Shown piece after piece: positions 43,566 through 54,547 of a DNA stretch of 64,000 nt (the stretch's first letter is position 1; every line of letters begins with the position of its first letter). Source of the DNA: Neonectria sp. B-13 (lineage: Eukaryota; Ascomycota; Sordariomycetes; Hypocreales; Nectriaceae); assembly GCA_002682825.1 (NCBI GenBank), contig NOKP01000008.1:1289595-1353594 (forward strand). The letters run 5' to 3'. The notes beneath the pieces are model-generated. The model was not told the origin of the DNA and made no database searches. It saw only the letters and a program-made list of their open reading frames with translations. The translations under genes and the position numbers were made by a program.

Positions 43566-43652
43566 CCGGGAGAAGGTTAGCAGGGCGAGGCAAGGTAAGG
43601 CGAGGCGACGCAAGGCAAATGCAAGGCAAGGCAATGCAAGGTGAGGCTGTGA
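43566..43652. repeat. Degenerate AGGCAAGGC pentamer tract in a 5' leader
   Basis: The plus strand shows repeated AGGCAAGG, AAGGTAAGG and GCAAGGCAA units, immediately upstream of the start of the 451-aa gene. It is probably transcribed in its leader (CCTTGC-rich on the sense strand). It is similar in style to the tract at 1003-1060. Confidence 0.6.
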
Positions 43653-44776
43653 CAAGTTTGTGAAGGAAGAGAAGGGGACGCGTTAAACGCGATGGTTATG
43701 GGTGACGGGCGTGGGTAGGTACTGACTCAAACGCAAGCATGGATTGACTGATTGATGTTGCCTCCCTGAATCTTGTCTCTGCCTGGATGTTCTTTGCCTT
43801 CCTTTGTTCCTGACTGTTGCTGTTGTAATTAACCCCCTCGGCCGTGACGCGCCCCAGCGATCCCTGTTGATGTCCGGCTCCAAGCTTTGGACTAGCGGCT
43901 TGCACGGACTTTTCGGTTGCTGTCAGAGCCAAAAAAGCAACGGGACAGCGCCGGGAGAAGGCTTTTCGCGCAGGACGGACGGATGCAACGTCAGGAGAAG
44001 AAGATCAAACCAGGAGTGCGACAAGAGGGACGCGACGATGAATGCAAAGGGAGGAGGGAACGATCAGGCTCCTTGGACAGCGAAGGAAAATTATGCAAAA
44101 GAGGAGGGGACGGGCAGTTTAATGGGGACGCAAAGGACCGTGCAGCTGAAACCCGTCACAGCAGGCGGCCACTCAACCACTCGTGGTACTCACTGTTCAA
44201 CCACGGGGCATTTTCGCTTTTCTCGTGGCTCCCGTGGGCGGGCGGCAAAGTACCCAAAGCACCCAGGGTTTAAGCCGCCACAGCTCCATTTTGGTGACTG
44301 GGCCACCCACCCAAATTGCCCGATTCGGACACTCGACCAGCAGCAAAAAGCGCGACATGCCACGCCAACCCACGCTTCGTCGCGGGTGGAACCGGCGCGA
44401 CACCGAAGCGTCCTCACGTGAGCCGTGTGCCAGGTTAGGCAGCCACGCAAACCACCGCCGGACACGAAAGCGGATGATTTGTGGGCCTCCAGCGTGACTA
44501 AGACTCAGGCAGCGGCGGTGGCGCAGCTCTCCATCACCGCCACCGTGAATTTCCATCCTTCAAAGTTGCGGCCTGATATTGGGATGACGCCGCTCACCTC
44601 CCCGTAAGGCACCAACTTCTCCTGCCAGCCTCGCTGCCCCACACCCTTGACGACGACAGCTTCGTGAGCTGCTGCAGCCCCGCCAGTGACGAGCGCATCC
44701 CAACTGTCGGCGCCGACTCGAATATTTCCTCCCACAGAGTAGTTTCACTGTGCGGTTTCGCCATACGCTGTTCAAG
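43653..44776. promoter_or_regulatory. Divergent promoter region
   Basis: This lies between the minus-strand 451-aa gene and the plus-strand Arp2/3 gene. ORFs at 43690-44550 overlap on both strands without motifs. 44600-44776 is CT-rich and is likely the Arp2/3 gene leader. Confidence 0.4.
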
Positions 44777-45586
44777 ATGCCGGTATGTTTATCAATTCCA
44801 TCCATACACCCATTAGCCGATTCCCTCTCCCCCTCTATCCGCTCCCGTTGCCTCCGCTACTCCTGGCTCCGCAACCCCCGATATCAAGCCACGACTCCCC
44901 AAGCCAAACACAGCTCCATCGAACTAACCACGCACTCTCTCTCCAGGCATACAACTCCGTCTTCAACTCCGACCCCAACGTCCCCCGCCTGGTCGGCAAC
45001 TTCCCCCTCCTCCCCCTCCGCACCAAGACCCGCGGCCCTGCCTACGCCCTCCCGGTGCCGTCCCCGCCGCTCCCGGCCCACGAGTCGCCCGACCCGGACA
45101 GCGAGAGCTATGACATCCTCGACGAAGTCCTTGCCCTCTTCCGCGCAAACACCTTCTTCCGCAACTTTGAGATCCAGGGCCCTGCCGATCGCCTCCTCAT
45201 CTACGGCATCTGGTTCGTCAGCGACTGCTTGACCAAGATCCGGCCCCAAGCTTCCGCCCGCGATGCCCAGAAGGACGTCATGAACCTCGCCCTCGACCTC
45301 AACTTTTCTATCCCCGGCGACCCCGGCTGGCCTCTTAACCAGGTGCGTTTGCTTGCATCTCTCGAGAGCAATGGTGAACCAGAATTCGAACGCTGACGTA
45401 ATGCGATAGATGTACGAGCCCCCTCGGGACAGGCAAGAGGCTGAACAGCTCAAACAGTACCTGTCGCAGGTCCGACAGGAGCTGGCCGTGCGATTACTGG
45501 CGAGGGTGTACGAGGAGAGCGAGGCCAAACCCAGCAAGTGGTGGCTGAGCTTCACCAAGAGAAAGTTCATGGGCAAGTCGCTGTAG
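44777..45586 (+). CDS. arc18: Arp2/3 complex 21-kDa subunit (ARPC3, 192 aa, three exons)
   Basis: Exons are 44777-44782, 44947-45342 and 45410-45586, with introns of 164 and 67 nt. The first coding exon is only six bases (ATGCCG), joined to GCATACAAC to give MPAYNSVFNSDPNV, the expected ARPC3 start. Other family stretches are LVGNFPLLPLRTKTRGPAY, DILDEVLALFRANTFFRNF, GPADRLLIYGIWFVSDCL and the C-terminal KWWLSFTKRKFMGKSL. The subunit forms part of the Arp2/3 complex that nucleates branched actin at endocytic patches. The length is close to the family norm (about 175-190). The 3' end is convergent with TRM6 (258 bp). Confidence 0.95.
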
Positions 45587-45844
45587 ACGACGGAATCGCG
45601 GCGATATTAGAAGGCTACCATGATGCAAAACTCGAAGAGCTGGCATAAAAACACACTTTTTTTTCTTCATACAAGGCCCACGTTATTCTCGTCTTCTTTC
45701 AAACCTGCTAGGAACGGAGTTGGCGCAGGTCCTGGTCTATTCAGGGGTATCATGGTGTAGTGTCCTGACTAACTGTAACATGTCCAAGAAGGTCGTTCTC
45801 CAAGGCATGCTCCTCGCCATCACATTTCAGATCAACCGCCATCC

Positions 45845-47622
45845 TTAAGACTCCATCTTTCTCTTCTTGAACTTGCCCCTTGCTTCAATCTTGCCCTCCA
45901 CTGGAACCGCCCGCCACCCCGTGAGCAGGAAGCCATCCGCGCCGCCCCGGCCCATCATAATCGGGTGTGTCCGCCCAGGGAGCACTTGCCACCGCCTCGC
46001 ACGGCTAGTTTGGATAGCAACGCCGAGAAGTAGCATTGGATTCAAGGGGAACTCTGGTGTGCCCTCCCACCGCTCGAGCTCCTCGGCTGTCTTGCCTTCG
46101 ATCTCTGGCGGTGAGTTTGACACCCAGGCGGCGCGTCGGGCGACGCTGAAGCAATCGGCCAGTTGTGTCAGGGGCTCAATTGAAGACGAGTAAATGGCGA
46201 CCGGGGCGCCGCCCGCGAGGAGTGGGAGGGCAGTTTTCATGATGGAGACGGGGTCCATAGTACTGGCAACGGCGAGGCCAGAGAAGCCGCCTGCGCGAGT
46301 CGTATCCACCACATGCCGAATGCGCGCCCATCTCCGTCGCTTGCGGTGGTAGTTGCCGCGGCGATTTGTCTTCCAGGACGAAATCTCCTCGGGTGACGCT
46401 TCCGGAGGGTTGTTAACGTAGGCCTCGTCTTCCTCAGGTGCGAGTAGTTGAAGCCACGAGATGGGCATGAGGTTGGTGGCGAGAGGATGGTAAGGATAAG
46501 GCTGGTTGGGGTTGGTGCTGTCGTAGTTGAAGTATTTGAGGAGGACGAGGTTCGGCTGGGAATTGCTGTGTATGAGAGTAAGGGTGTTCCTTGAGACGTA
46601 GGGGACGTCGAAGTCGCTCTTTCGTGGCCGTTTCTTGTGCTGTGTCTGTGTTGAGGGTGGGTTGGCTGTTTCCGAAGCATCTTGTGGTTGCTCTTCTCGC
46701 GACTCCTCTTTCACAGCAGCGCTTGATTCAGCCGGGGCCGGTTCGGGCACGTCTTCGTTCTCCTCCGGTTTTCGATGGAGGATATCCATTCTCTCTGCCA
46801 TAGCAGCAACCAACAGACCGCCGGTATCATCCACCACCAACCACCTTCCCCCTTGCGATCCGTCGTTTTCCGCACAGGGCACGCCGCCAAAGTGAACGTC
46901 TGCCCAGCACCCTGCCAGCGCCATCAGCTCTGGCCTCATCTCCAAAATCTTGGACGAATCGCGCTCCTCAAGCAGCCACTGCCCAAGCTGAGGTACGTCC
47001 AGCGGCAGAACGGTGAAACGGCGGATGTACTTCTTCGTCTTCAGAAGCTTGTACTTGGCGAGAGAGTACGCCGTCTTCTGGTCGATGGCCGTGTGCGAGA
47101 GTAGCAGCTTCGCGATCAGCTCCTTGCCGGCCGAGGCGCCCTTACGCTTGAGCTCCTCAATCTCCTCCGTCGCTAGGGTCTGGCGCGCGGTGTCGTCGAT
47201 GATCTCTCGGTTCGATCGGACTAGGACCTCGCCGCTCTCGTCTACGAGCGTCATCACCTCCCCATCGGCCGGGGCGACGACAACATCTTCTCCCTCGGCC
47301 TCGGGCGCTTCCCCGCTGGTGTCGGCCAGGATGTCGGCGTTGAGCTCCTTGGCGGAGATCACACGGAGCCGAGAAAACGTCTCCCCCTCTCGCTTATCCT
47401 GGACCTCGTAGGTGAGGTGAAACGGGCGTTCGATTATGAGGTTGGTCGGGAACGAGCCGTACTTGCCCAGCGAAATGGTGCTGAATCGCGCGTTGGTCAA
47501 CCGCTGCTGGCGCATGGGGAATGGGCGACTTACGTATTGGGCACGACCTGTAAGATGCGCATAGTCTCGTTGGGAAGCCGTAAGGCGACCCATTGATCGG
47601 GCTGAACCGCTTCTCGAGACAT
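45845..47622 (-). CDS. trm6: tRNA (adenine-58-N1) methyltransferase non-catalytic subunit (574 aa, two exons)
   Basis: Exons on the minus strand are 47622-47534 and 47480-45845, with a 53-nt intron (GTAAGT...TTCAG). Splicing joins MRILQVVPNT to TISLGKYGSFPTNLIIERPFH, the family N terminus (Gcd10/Trm6). Later matches are SNREIIDDTARQTLATEEI, KRKGASAGKELIAKLLLSH, FDKKTAYS-like DQKTAYSLAKYKLLKTKKY and RFTVLPLDVPQLGQWLL. It pairs with catalytic Trm61 in the nucleus to make m1A58 in tRNA, including initiator tRNA-Met. An acidic Glu-rich linker (about 270-310) with low complexity precedes the degenerate methyltransferase-fold C-terminal half. The C terminus ends in a basic KFKKRKMES. A frame extending above 47622 has no better start. 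Confidence 0.95.
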
Positions 47623-48046
47623 TTTGAGCTGGTTGTTAGGTGAAGCTTTGTTTGCGATCCAGCAAAGGTGGAAAAAACTAAAGAGGCGTCTCACCTCGGT
47701 GAGCCCCGCCATGGTTCCCCACATTCAAACACTCACCGTGGTGACCAATCAATGCACCAAGAACTAACACATCACTTCGTCTTCTCTCAGGGTGTATCTT
47801 TACACAAATCCACAGTTTGTTTCTATTCCTTTTCTTTGATTCCCGATAGGTTATCATAAAAGACTACATTGTACTGACTTCGAACCATCGAGGCTGCTCA
47901 CTAATACGCTGGCCGTCCATCTAAAGCGAAACTACCTGGAGGCTCCCTTAGTCCGCCTGAAAGTAGTACGTACAAGTCCAGTCCTGCCGCGAGGTCGTTT
48001 AGTGTCCCCTCTAGGTTCATGTGAAAGAGGTGTTTAATACAAGTCT
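47623..48046. other. Intergenic (TRM6 promoter and FMO 3' end)
   Basis: This short stretch lies between two minus-strand genes. No further gene is seen. Confidence 0.5.
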
Positions 48047-50159
48047 TCAAAGTTTCGAAAACAGCCTTTGCCTCTCGTCTCTCGCCTCTCGCCGACTTCT
48101 GGGGACGTCCGGGCGTACAAATAGACCCCAGAACCCGAACCACGCATATAAGGACATGCTGAGAATGCCGAAGAGGGAAAAAGGAACAAGAGAGTACGTA
48201 AAAAGATCTAGAAATAAATGTCAGCCTGCTTTGTCATTTTGGACAACCCATAGAAAACTTACAGACGTAGCCACCCGATCGCTTTACAACGTTGAATAGC
48301 TCGTTGCGCATGATGTTTTCCGCGCCCGCTTCCCACTTCCACGGTCCAACCATCCGGAACTTGGTGTTGAAGTTTGACCCCATCGCCCAAGTGAAAAAGA
48401 GCTTCCAGCCTTTCTTCATCACATGTGTAATAGTCGGTGCGGCACCCATGTCCAGTGCCAGCTGGTAAGCATAGCTTTCGTGGTCTACCGCTCGCTTGCT
48501 GTTGAAGAAGTCGTAGCCGTGACAGGCATGAATCTCGTAGTCTAGATCATACGGAGTCAAGGCATTCGGATCGAGAGTGGTCGGGACCTCCTTGGGGAAT
48601 TGATTCTGGAGAAGACGTAGGACCCAGAATTGGGCCTGGAGCTCGGCGAGAGGAGGTATCGCACCTGGTATTTGATTAATTAGTCGTTTCAGTGCCTTGG
48701 ATTGCGAGACTCACCGATTGCTGGCCTGACAAAGCCAATAAACCCTAACGTCACTTCTCTCTCCTTGTAGATACCTCGAACGTTGGCGTGGGCAACGTCT
48801 GGGTAATCGTTCTCCAGGAACGGAAAGGCTCGTTTGTAACCGGTTGCGAAGACAATGATGTCAGGCTTGATCTTGTGCCCCGCAGCGCTTTGTTTGCTTG
48901 TATATGCTTCTTCATCGAAGTGCATATAGCCATGTTCATCGATACTCACAGGCCAAGTACGAACGTCGATTTTCTTGCCACCCGTCTCTTTGATTGGGAC
49001 ATTCATGAACCAGCTCCGAAAGCGGTTGGGCCAAGACTTGGAGCGATTACCAACGTTCAAGTACGGAAGGGCTCGATCAGACTTGCATAGAAGAACTATA
49101 ATAGTCAGTTTTCCATGCCAATCAACCCTAAAGCAAGGCCTACATACTTGAGTCCATGTATTTTCGGCTTTGGCTCATCTGGCCGACCCACTGATCGGGT
49201 CCTTCCTCGGTGCCCGAGATAAGCCAGTGCATCTTTTTTATCCATCGGTCATAGTAAGTCCAGAGCAGCTGGCTTCGCTGGAGGACGGGATGGACGTAGG
49301 CCGTGTCAAACAAGCTAGCCACAGAGGCATCAACCGGCTTATTGGGGACAGAAGACGCATTCTTTCCCAAGAAACCCATCACTCTGGGAACTGGGATTAC
49401 CTGCAAAGGTGAGTATGAGTGTTTCAGAATAGGACGGGCTTCACGTACCTTCGGTGCACAAAAGAAGCCATCTCGGTGACAAAGGGTAACGGACTTGGTG
49501 GGAGACGTGACGGCGAGGTGGACGAGATCCATGCCAGTTTCTCCAGCCCCCATAACAACAACTTCAGTGTCTTTCCCAAACTGGGCGCGGTCTTTGATCT
49601 GTGAGGAGTGAAGGACCGTAGGAACTCGTTCGATACCGGGAATGGTAGGAATAACGGGATTGATGTTGATCCCAGAACAGACAGCCACGGCATCGCAGCT
49701 CCATTCAGAGGTTCCATCTGGCCTCCTGATTTTCACAATGTGCCCGGATCCATCTGGCCCTCGGCGAATGTTCTCGACTTTGGTCTGGCATTCGATGCAA
49801 GGCCATAGATTGAAGGTCTCTGCGTAGTTTTTAAGATACTGGACATAAACTTGTGGAGTCACGAAGTCGGCGGCGTCGTCTGGAAGGCGATAATCGGAAA
49901 AGGCCGTGAGGTACTTGGAAGACACCAGCTAGAGCGCGAATGTGTGAGTATCTAGAGACCGAAAAACTTGGGAAGGCTTCCAACAGCTACTCACTTCAGC
50001 GTCTTCATAGGTGCGGTAGACGAAGGTACCCCCAATCTCAGATTCTGCCTCGAAGAGACGAGCTTCGATTGGATGGATAGGGAAGTATTTATGAGCCTCA
50101 GTGAGGAACTTGAGAGTTGCTAACCCAGCGGGGCCTCCGCCAATGACTGCGACTTTCAT
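48047..50159 (-). CDS. Flavin-containing monooxygenase with C-terminal membrane anchor (613 aa, six exons)
   Basis: Exons on the minus strand are 50159-49995, 49928-49449, 49400-49148, 49095-48715, 48664-48263 and 48207-48047, with introns of 66, 48, 52, 50 and 55 nt. FAD site GGGPAG in MKVAVIGGGPAGLATLKF at the N terminus; the second Rossmann motif MGAGETGMDLVHLA is the NADPH site; DIIVFATGYKRAFPFL is the FMO/NMO ATG motif. The 48-nt intron is stop-free and in frame. The final exon encodes a hydrophobic stretch (LVPFSLFGILSMSLYAWFGFW) followed by a basic tail, as in microsomal FMOs, so the enzyme probably sits on the ER membrane. It would oxygenate a soft N or S nucleophile or act as a Baeyer-Villiger-type enzyme; the substrate is unknown and no cluster partners are nearby. 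Confidence 0.9.
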
Positions 50160-52026
50160 GATATTCTGAAGCTCGGTGATCACGCGCCGGTTAGAGGGAC
50201 GAATGAATTAGGTTGCAAGGTGCAAAGAATGGTGATTGGTGTTGTAGTTTAGGGAGAAGATTCACACGGTCAAATGATTGAGATGCCAGATGAAAGTGTT
50301 ACGCAGGAAGCCGTCGATGGACTTGATGAGAGGGGCGGTCAGAGAACAGTGAATCACTGAACGTGTGACGCATTCGACTGACAGTTGCTGTCCTGTTTGC
50401 CTCGTGTGGAGTTCAAACAGCGGAAGGAAGGACCTGAATAATTTGGCCGTGATTCAATGAAGCCGAACAAACTTTTCCATCGTCCAACCCCTGTGACCTC
50501 GTTCGGCAACTCGATGTGTCGATGACAAACACGGGACGGCGAGAACACAACAAGTGACCAAGTTGCCTTGCACTTTGTGCCCCTTTTTCTTCTTCCGTGC
50601 ATCCGCCGGCTCGTCCCGAATACTCGCACTTCTTTTCTTTTTTGTTGCCGTTGTCGACTTTGTCTAAAGTCTCTGTGAAGATCGTTGTACTTACACTGAC
50701 AACATCTAGGGCCAACATCCAGTATGCCTCGCCGTCTTTCCAGGCTTCATCTTCAGTTAATAAGATAAAATAAAAGGCAAACAAAATCTCGGTCTGAATC
50801 AACGCAAACAACATGTTCCCTCCCGTCTTGCTTCCTTTTTGCGCTCCGGTCGGTTCCCGGTGACTGTTTGCTGTCCCAAGGCAGGGAGGGTTCTTGCAGG
50901 ACCAATATACATGGCACTTACTAGTAGTCTATCAGGCCTAAACACTGCTACAAACACGACCTTCCAGCGCATCATTCTTTGAACCTTACATCAACAACAC
51001 CCCCTCTCTACAAAGCCTTCCCAAAGAGTCCACCGATGGAATTCACGAGGGAACCTCACATCGGGGCATCTACCATGACCCCAGCACTTGTCCCATCGGT
51101 CCGGATGATGGTTACACCGTCTGATGCGCTTGTCTTGTCCTTCCGAGCCGTCAACCAGGATGAGAGGCTCGCTACTGTACTGCACAATCAAGTCTGCCTA
51201 TCGCCCTCTCTCCGCCTATAGAGCCGCGGCCTTCTAGACATGCTCTCCCTTACGTCAATCGCGTCGATGTGCACCTCCTGTCATCGGAACCATGTCGCCA
51301 AGACGGCCCGATCCAGGGCATCTGGCTTGATCGAGACTTTGCGCCGCTTCCTGGTTGCCGTGCCCCCTCACCATCGAGATGATTACGCTCATGTCTGACG
51401 CATTCTTGTTCCCTAACTCTCGCCTTGCGTATTCGACGGTATGATACTTTCAACCTTCTCCGCACCCGGGGCGGCATTTTCGCGTCTCTGGGACACGGAA
51501 ACTTAAGTTGCCTGCAAATAATGGGATACGGGAGGTTGGTCAACACTCGCTCTCGACAAAGCTCAATAGCGGTTGGCATAGCAATTCAATAGACGTCCAA
51601 ATCCCCGTGGATGATCTGCGAACCCGACTTTGACTTCGTTTCGGGAAGCTTCAGATTCCGAACTTTCATAGCCGCAAGCTCTGCATGGAGGGTTCTCGAA
51701 ACACATCGGATCATGATTGCTCCCAGGTCTGGACTGGGAGTCCTTGTCGTCATGCAGGCCAGAACAACTTCACCACCACATAGCCTTTCGTCGCAAGCTT
51801 CCTGCTCAGGCGCACCGCACCAGAAACCTTGAGCCACTGTCATGCAATATAGCCTTTTTCCAGCCTTCTTACTGCGGAGATGGACGACTCTATGCGAACC
51901 TCAGAGGGGCTTTGTGTTGACGACGATGAGTACAAAAAGCCCAAGATGCCACAGCGATAATATCCTGATCAATCCAAGTCACCTCAACATACATTCGTTT
52001 ACTTCTCTTAGTTCTGAGAGCCAAAG
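50160..52026. other. Intergenic, divergent promoters
   Basis: This lies between the FMO gene (minus) and the histidine-rich gene (plus). A minus ORF at 50413-50814 begins with a hydrophobic helix-like stretch (LIQTEILFAFYFILL) but lacks any family signature. Other ORFs at 50970-51843 overlap on both strands. Nothing is supported as a gene. Confidence 0.45.
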
Positions 52027-54547
52027 ATGAAGACCTCTCTCTTTTGCGCAATTCAAGGCGCGCTCGGGGCTGTGGCCTACGACTCGCTTTCTCACTTCAA
52101 GTTTGACGATGGCAAACGTGGTGATTGTCACTCCCTCGACGGATGTGGCAAAGCCGGCAAGGGAAACTGGGTTCCTGACCGCAACACCATCCGCTTCCCA
52201 CACGCTGACCACCACCACGGTCGCTGCTGGGACCTTTGCCTCGGCGGCTCTCACTGCCACGCAAAGGATGCGCTTGGCAAGGTCTGCTTCGACTTCAAGG
52301 ACGAAGGCCTCGTCTTCGACTTTGGTCACATCGACCGCTACAAGTATGAGGATGTGAGCGTCCACGTCCAGAAGGAGGCTCCCCCCACCGACCACTCGCC
52401 TGCCTACACCATCGAGGGCGGCCACTGCATCGCCAAGAAGGACTGCAAGGAGGTTAAGTGCCACGTCCCGTACTTCTCCCTCACCGACGGCGGCTCCTAC
52501 AAGGAGATGTGCCCCCTGTACGGCGGAGGATCGTGGATCTACTACATCCAGATCAAGGCCACCATTGCCCACGGCCACAAGAAGTACGAGCTGTACAGCC
52601 GTGGCGCCAAGTCCGACGTCTGCTGGTTCTCTCTCACCTACTGCTGCACCGAGTGCCCCGACTGCAAGAAGGAGTACGTTGACTAACTCTTGCCGTTTTC
52701 CTTCATGACCCGAGTCTGACTATTTCCCTAGATGCCACGGCAAGTCCTGCCCTGCTCTGGAGCACAAGCCGCACAACCCGTAAGTTCACCTCACAGCCAG
52801 TTTGGATAGACCGCAGACTGACTTTCTTCATAGCTGCCACGGAAAGGAAAACGACTGCCACCACAAGCACCATCACCACCACCACCATGGCTACAAGCAA
52901 CACCACCATGACAAGAAGGGCGTCGAGGGCCATGAGCACCATGTCGATCACCACAAGTGCCACGACAAGGGCTGCCATCACGAGCACCACCACGATCACC
53001 ACCACAAGCACCATGGCCACCACGAGCACCACGAGCACCACGTCGATCACCACAAGTGCCACGACAAGGGCTGCCATCATGAGCACCACCACAAGTGTCA
53101 CCACAAGGGTAGCCACCACGACCACCACCACGGAAAGCACTACCAGAGCCACCACAAGAGAGCCCCTAACGGGTTCGAGGGCGGTGCTCCTTGTAGCTAC
53201 CACGACCACAATGATTACCACGAGCACCACTACAGCGGTTGCGCGAGCAACTGCAACAAGCACCACAAGGAAACCACTGAACACCACAGCGGCAGCAAGG
53301 GAACCACCGAGCACCACGGAGACAACAAGGGAACCACTGAGCACCACGGCGACAACAAGGGAACCACCGAGCACCACGGCAACAGCAAGGGAACTACTGA
53401 ACACCACGGCGACAGCAAGGGAACTACTGAACACCACGGCGACAGCAAGGGAACTACTGAACACCACGGCGACAGCAAGGGAACCACCGAGAACCACGGC
53501 GACAACAAGGGAACCACCGAGAACCACAGTGGCAACAAGGACACCACCGAGAACCACGGAGACAACAAGGGAACCACTGAGAACCACAGTGGCAGCAAGG
53601 ACACCACTGAGCACCACGGCGACAGCAAGGGAACCACTGAGAACCACGGTGACAACAAGGGAACGACTGAGCACCACGGCGACAGCAAGGGAACCACCGA
53701 GAACCACGGTGACAACAAGGGAACCACCGAGAACCACGGTGACAACAAGGGAACCACCGAGAACCACGGTGACAACAAGGGAACCACTGAGAACCACAGT
53801 GGCAACAAGGATACCACTGAGCACCACAGCGGCGACAGCAAGGGAACCACCGAGAACCACGGCGGCGACAGCAAGGGAACCACCGAGAACCACGGCGACA
53901 GCAAGGGAACCACTGAGAACCACGGCAACAGCAAGGAGACCACACACAGCAAGGAGACCACGCACAGCAAGGAAACTAGCAACAAAAAGCTTGAGGCACG
54001 AGACAAGTACTACAACGGTAAGAAGTACGATTGCCGTGGCAAGTTGGTGTCTACCTATGGTGTGGATAGCCACCATGGCCACAGTCTCTCTGAGCTAGCG
54101 TATACCTCTCACCCCAACACCTGCCACGGCCACCACGGATACTACCTCAAGTACTGCAAGTCGGAGCTCAAGCACGGCGTCTCGGGTCACTTGAAGGCGG
54201 GCCACAAGGATTTCGGTAACTTCTACCTCCAGCTCGAGAAGAACGGCCGCCACGAGACCGATATCATTGTCGCAGTCAACCTCGAGAACAAGCGCAAGTA
54301 CATTGCGACCGAGGTGGCCGTCTTTGTCGGCTGTGACGGTGGCTGCGATGGCTACCACCAGCCCAACATCTGCCTCCCACACACCTACCCGTCGTTTGCG
54401 GTTGAGGAGAAGGGCCTCGAGAACTTCGCCGTTGCCATCAAGGACGACTTCAAGTGCCACGGCGACTACTACATCGCCATCCACGTCGAGGTCTGCCTCG
54501 AGGGCGACCGCTCCCGTTGCCACACCTGCAAGAGCCGCGTCTACTAA
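52027..54547 (+). CDS. Secreted histidine-rich repetitive protein (802 aa, three exons)
   Basis: Exons are 52027-52673, 52732-52779 and 52834-54547, with introns of 58 and 54 nt in the same phase. A signal peptide (MKTSLFCAIQGALGAVA) precedes a Cys-rich domain (about 20-215; GDCHSLDGCGKAG, HHHGRCWDLCLGGSHCH, KATIAHGHKKYEL). Exon 2 encodes only 16 residues, and both it and exon 3 open with CHGK. Residues about 233-345 are extremely His-rich (HHKHHHHHHHGYKQHHH, with VDHHKCHDKGCHHEHHH twice). Residues about 377-600 are roughly 22 units of a 10-residue repeat (GDNKGTTENH, GDSKGTTEHH), followed by three HSKETT units. A final Cys-containing domain (about 618-802) resembles the N-terminal one in style (DYYIAIHVEVCLEGD against IYYIQIKATIAHG). 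I know no family for the whole. It may be a cell-wall or metal-binding surface protein. Confidence 0.85.
52934..53089 (+). repeat. 99-bp-spaced duplication in the His-rich region
   Basis: A 57-nt block at 52934-52990 recurs almost exactly at 53033-53089, differing by synonymous changes. Both encode EHHVDHHKCHDKGCHHEHH. The spacing of 99 nt keeps the frame. Confidence 0.8.
53267..53950 (+). repeat. 30-bp coding minisatellite, about 22 units
   Basis: Units of the type AAGGGAACCACCGAGCACCA plus CGGAGACAAC repeat every 30 bp. Two late units carry an extra codon (33 bp), and the tract ends in 18-bp units (AAGGAGACCACACACAGC). Variation between units is mainly at two codons (Asn/His before the second His; Asn/Ser before Lys). 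All indels preserve frame. The absence of stops in the unit keeps other frames open on both strands. Confidence 0.9.

Noticed and set aside
53267..53950. Regular repeats that could be mistaken for a CRISPR array
   Set aside because: Units are contiguous with no unique spacers, encode protein, and the genome is eukaryotic.
52703..54082. 459-codon antisense ORF of hydrophobic Val/Leu/Gly repeats across the minisatellite, with further antisense ORFs at 53230-54006 and 53454-53945
   Set aside because: The repeat unit is a multiple of three and lacks stops in several frames, so long antisense frames are automatic. The sense frame has a signal peptide, introns and flanking domains.
52887..54098. 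403-codon Thr/Arg-rich ORF in another plus frame of the same region
   Set aside because: Same repeat effect; it has no leader, no splice support and runs out at the end of the repeats.
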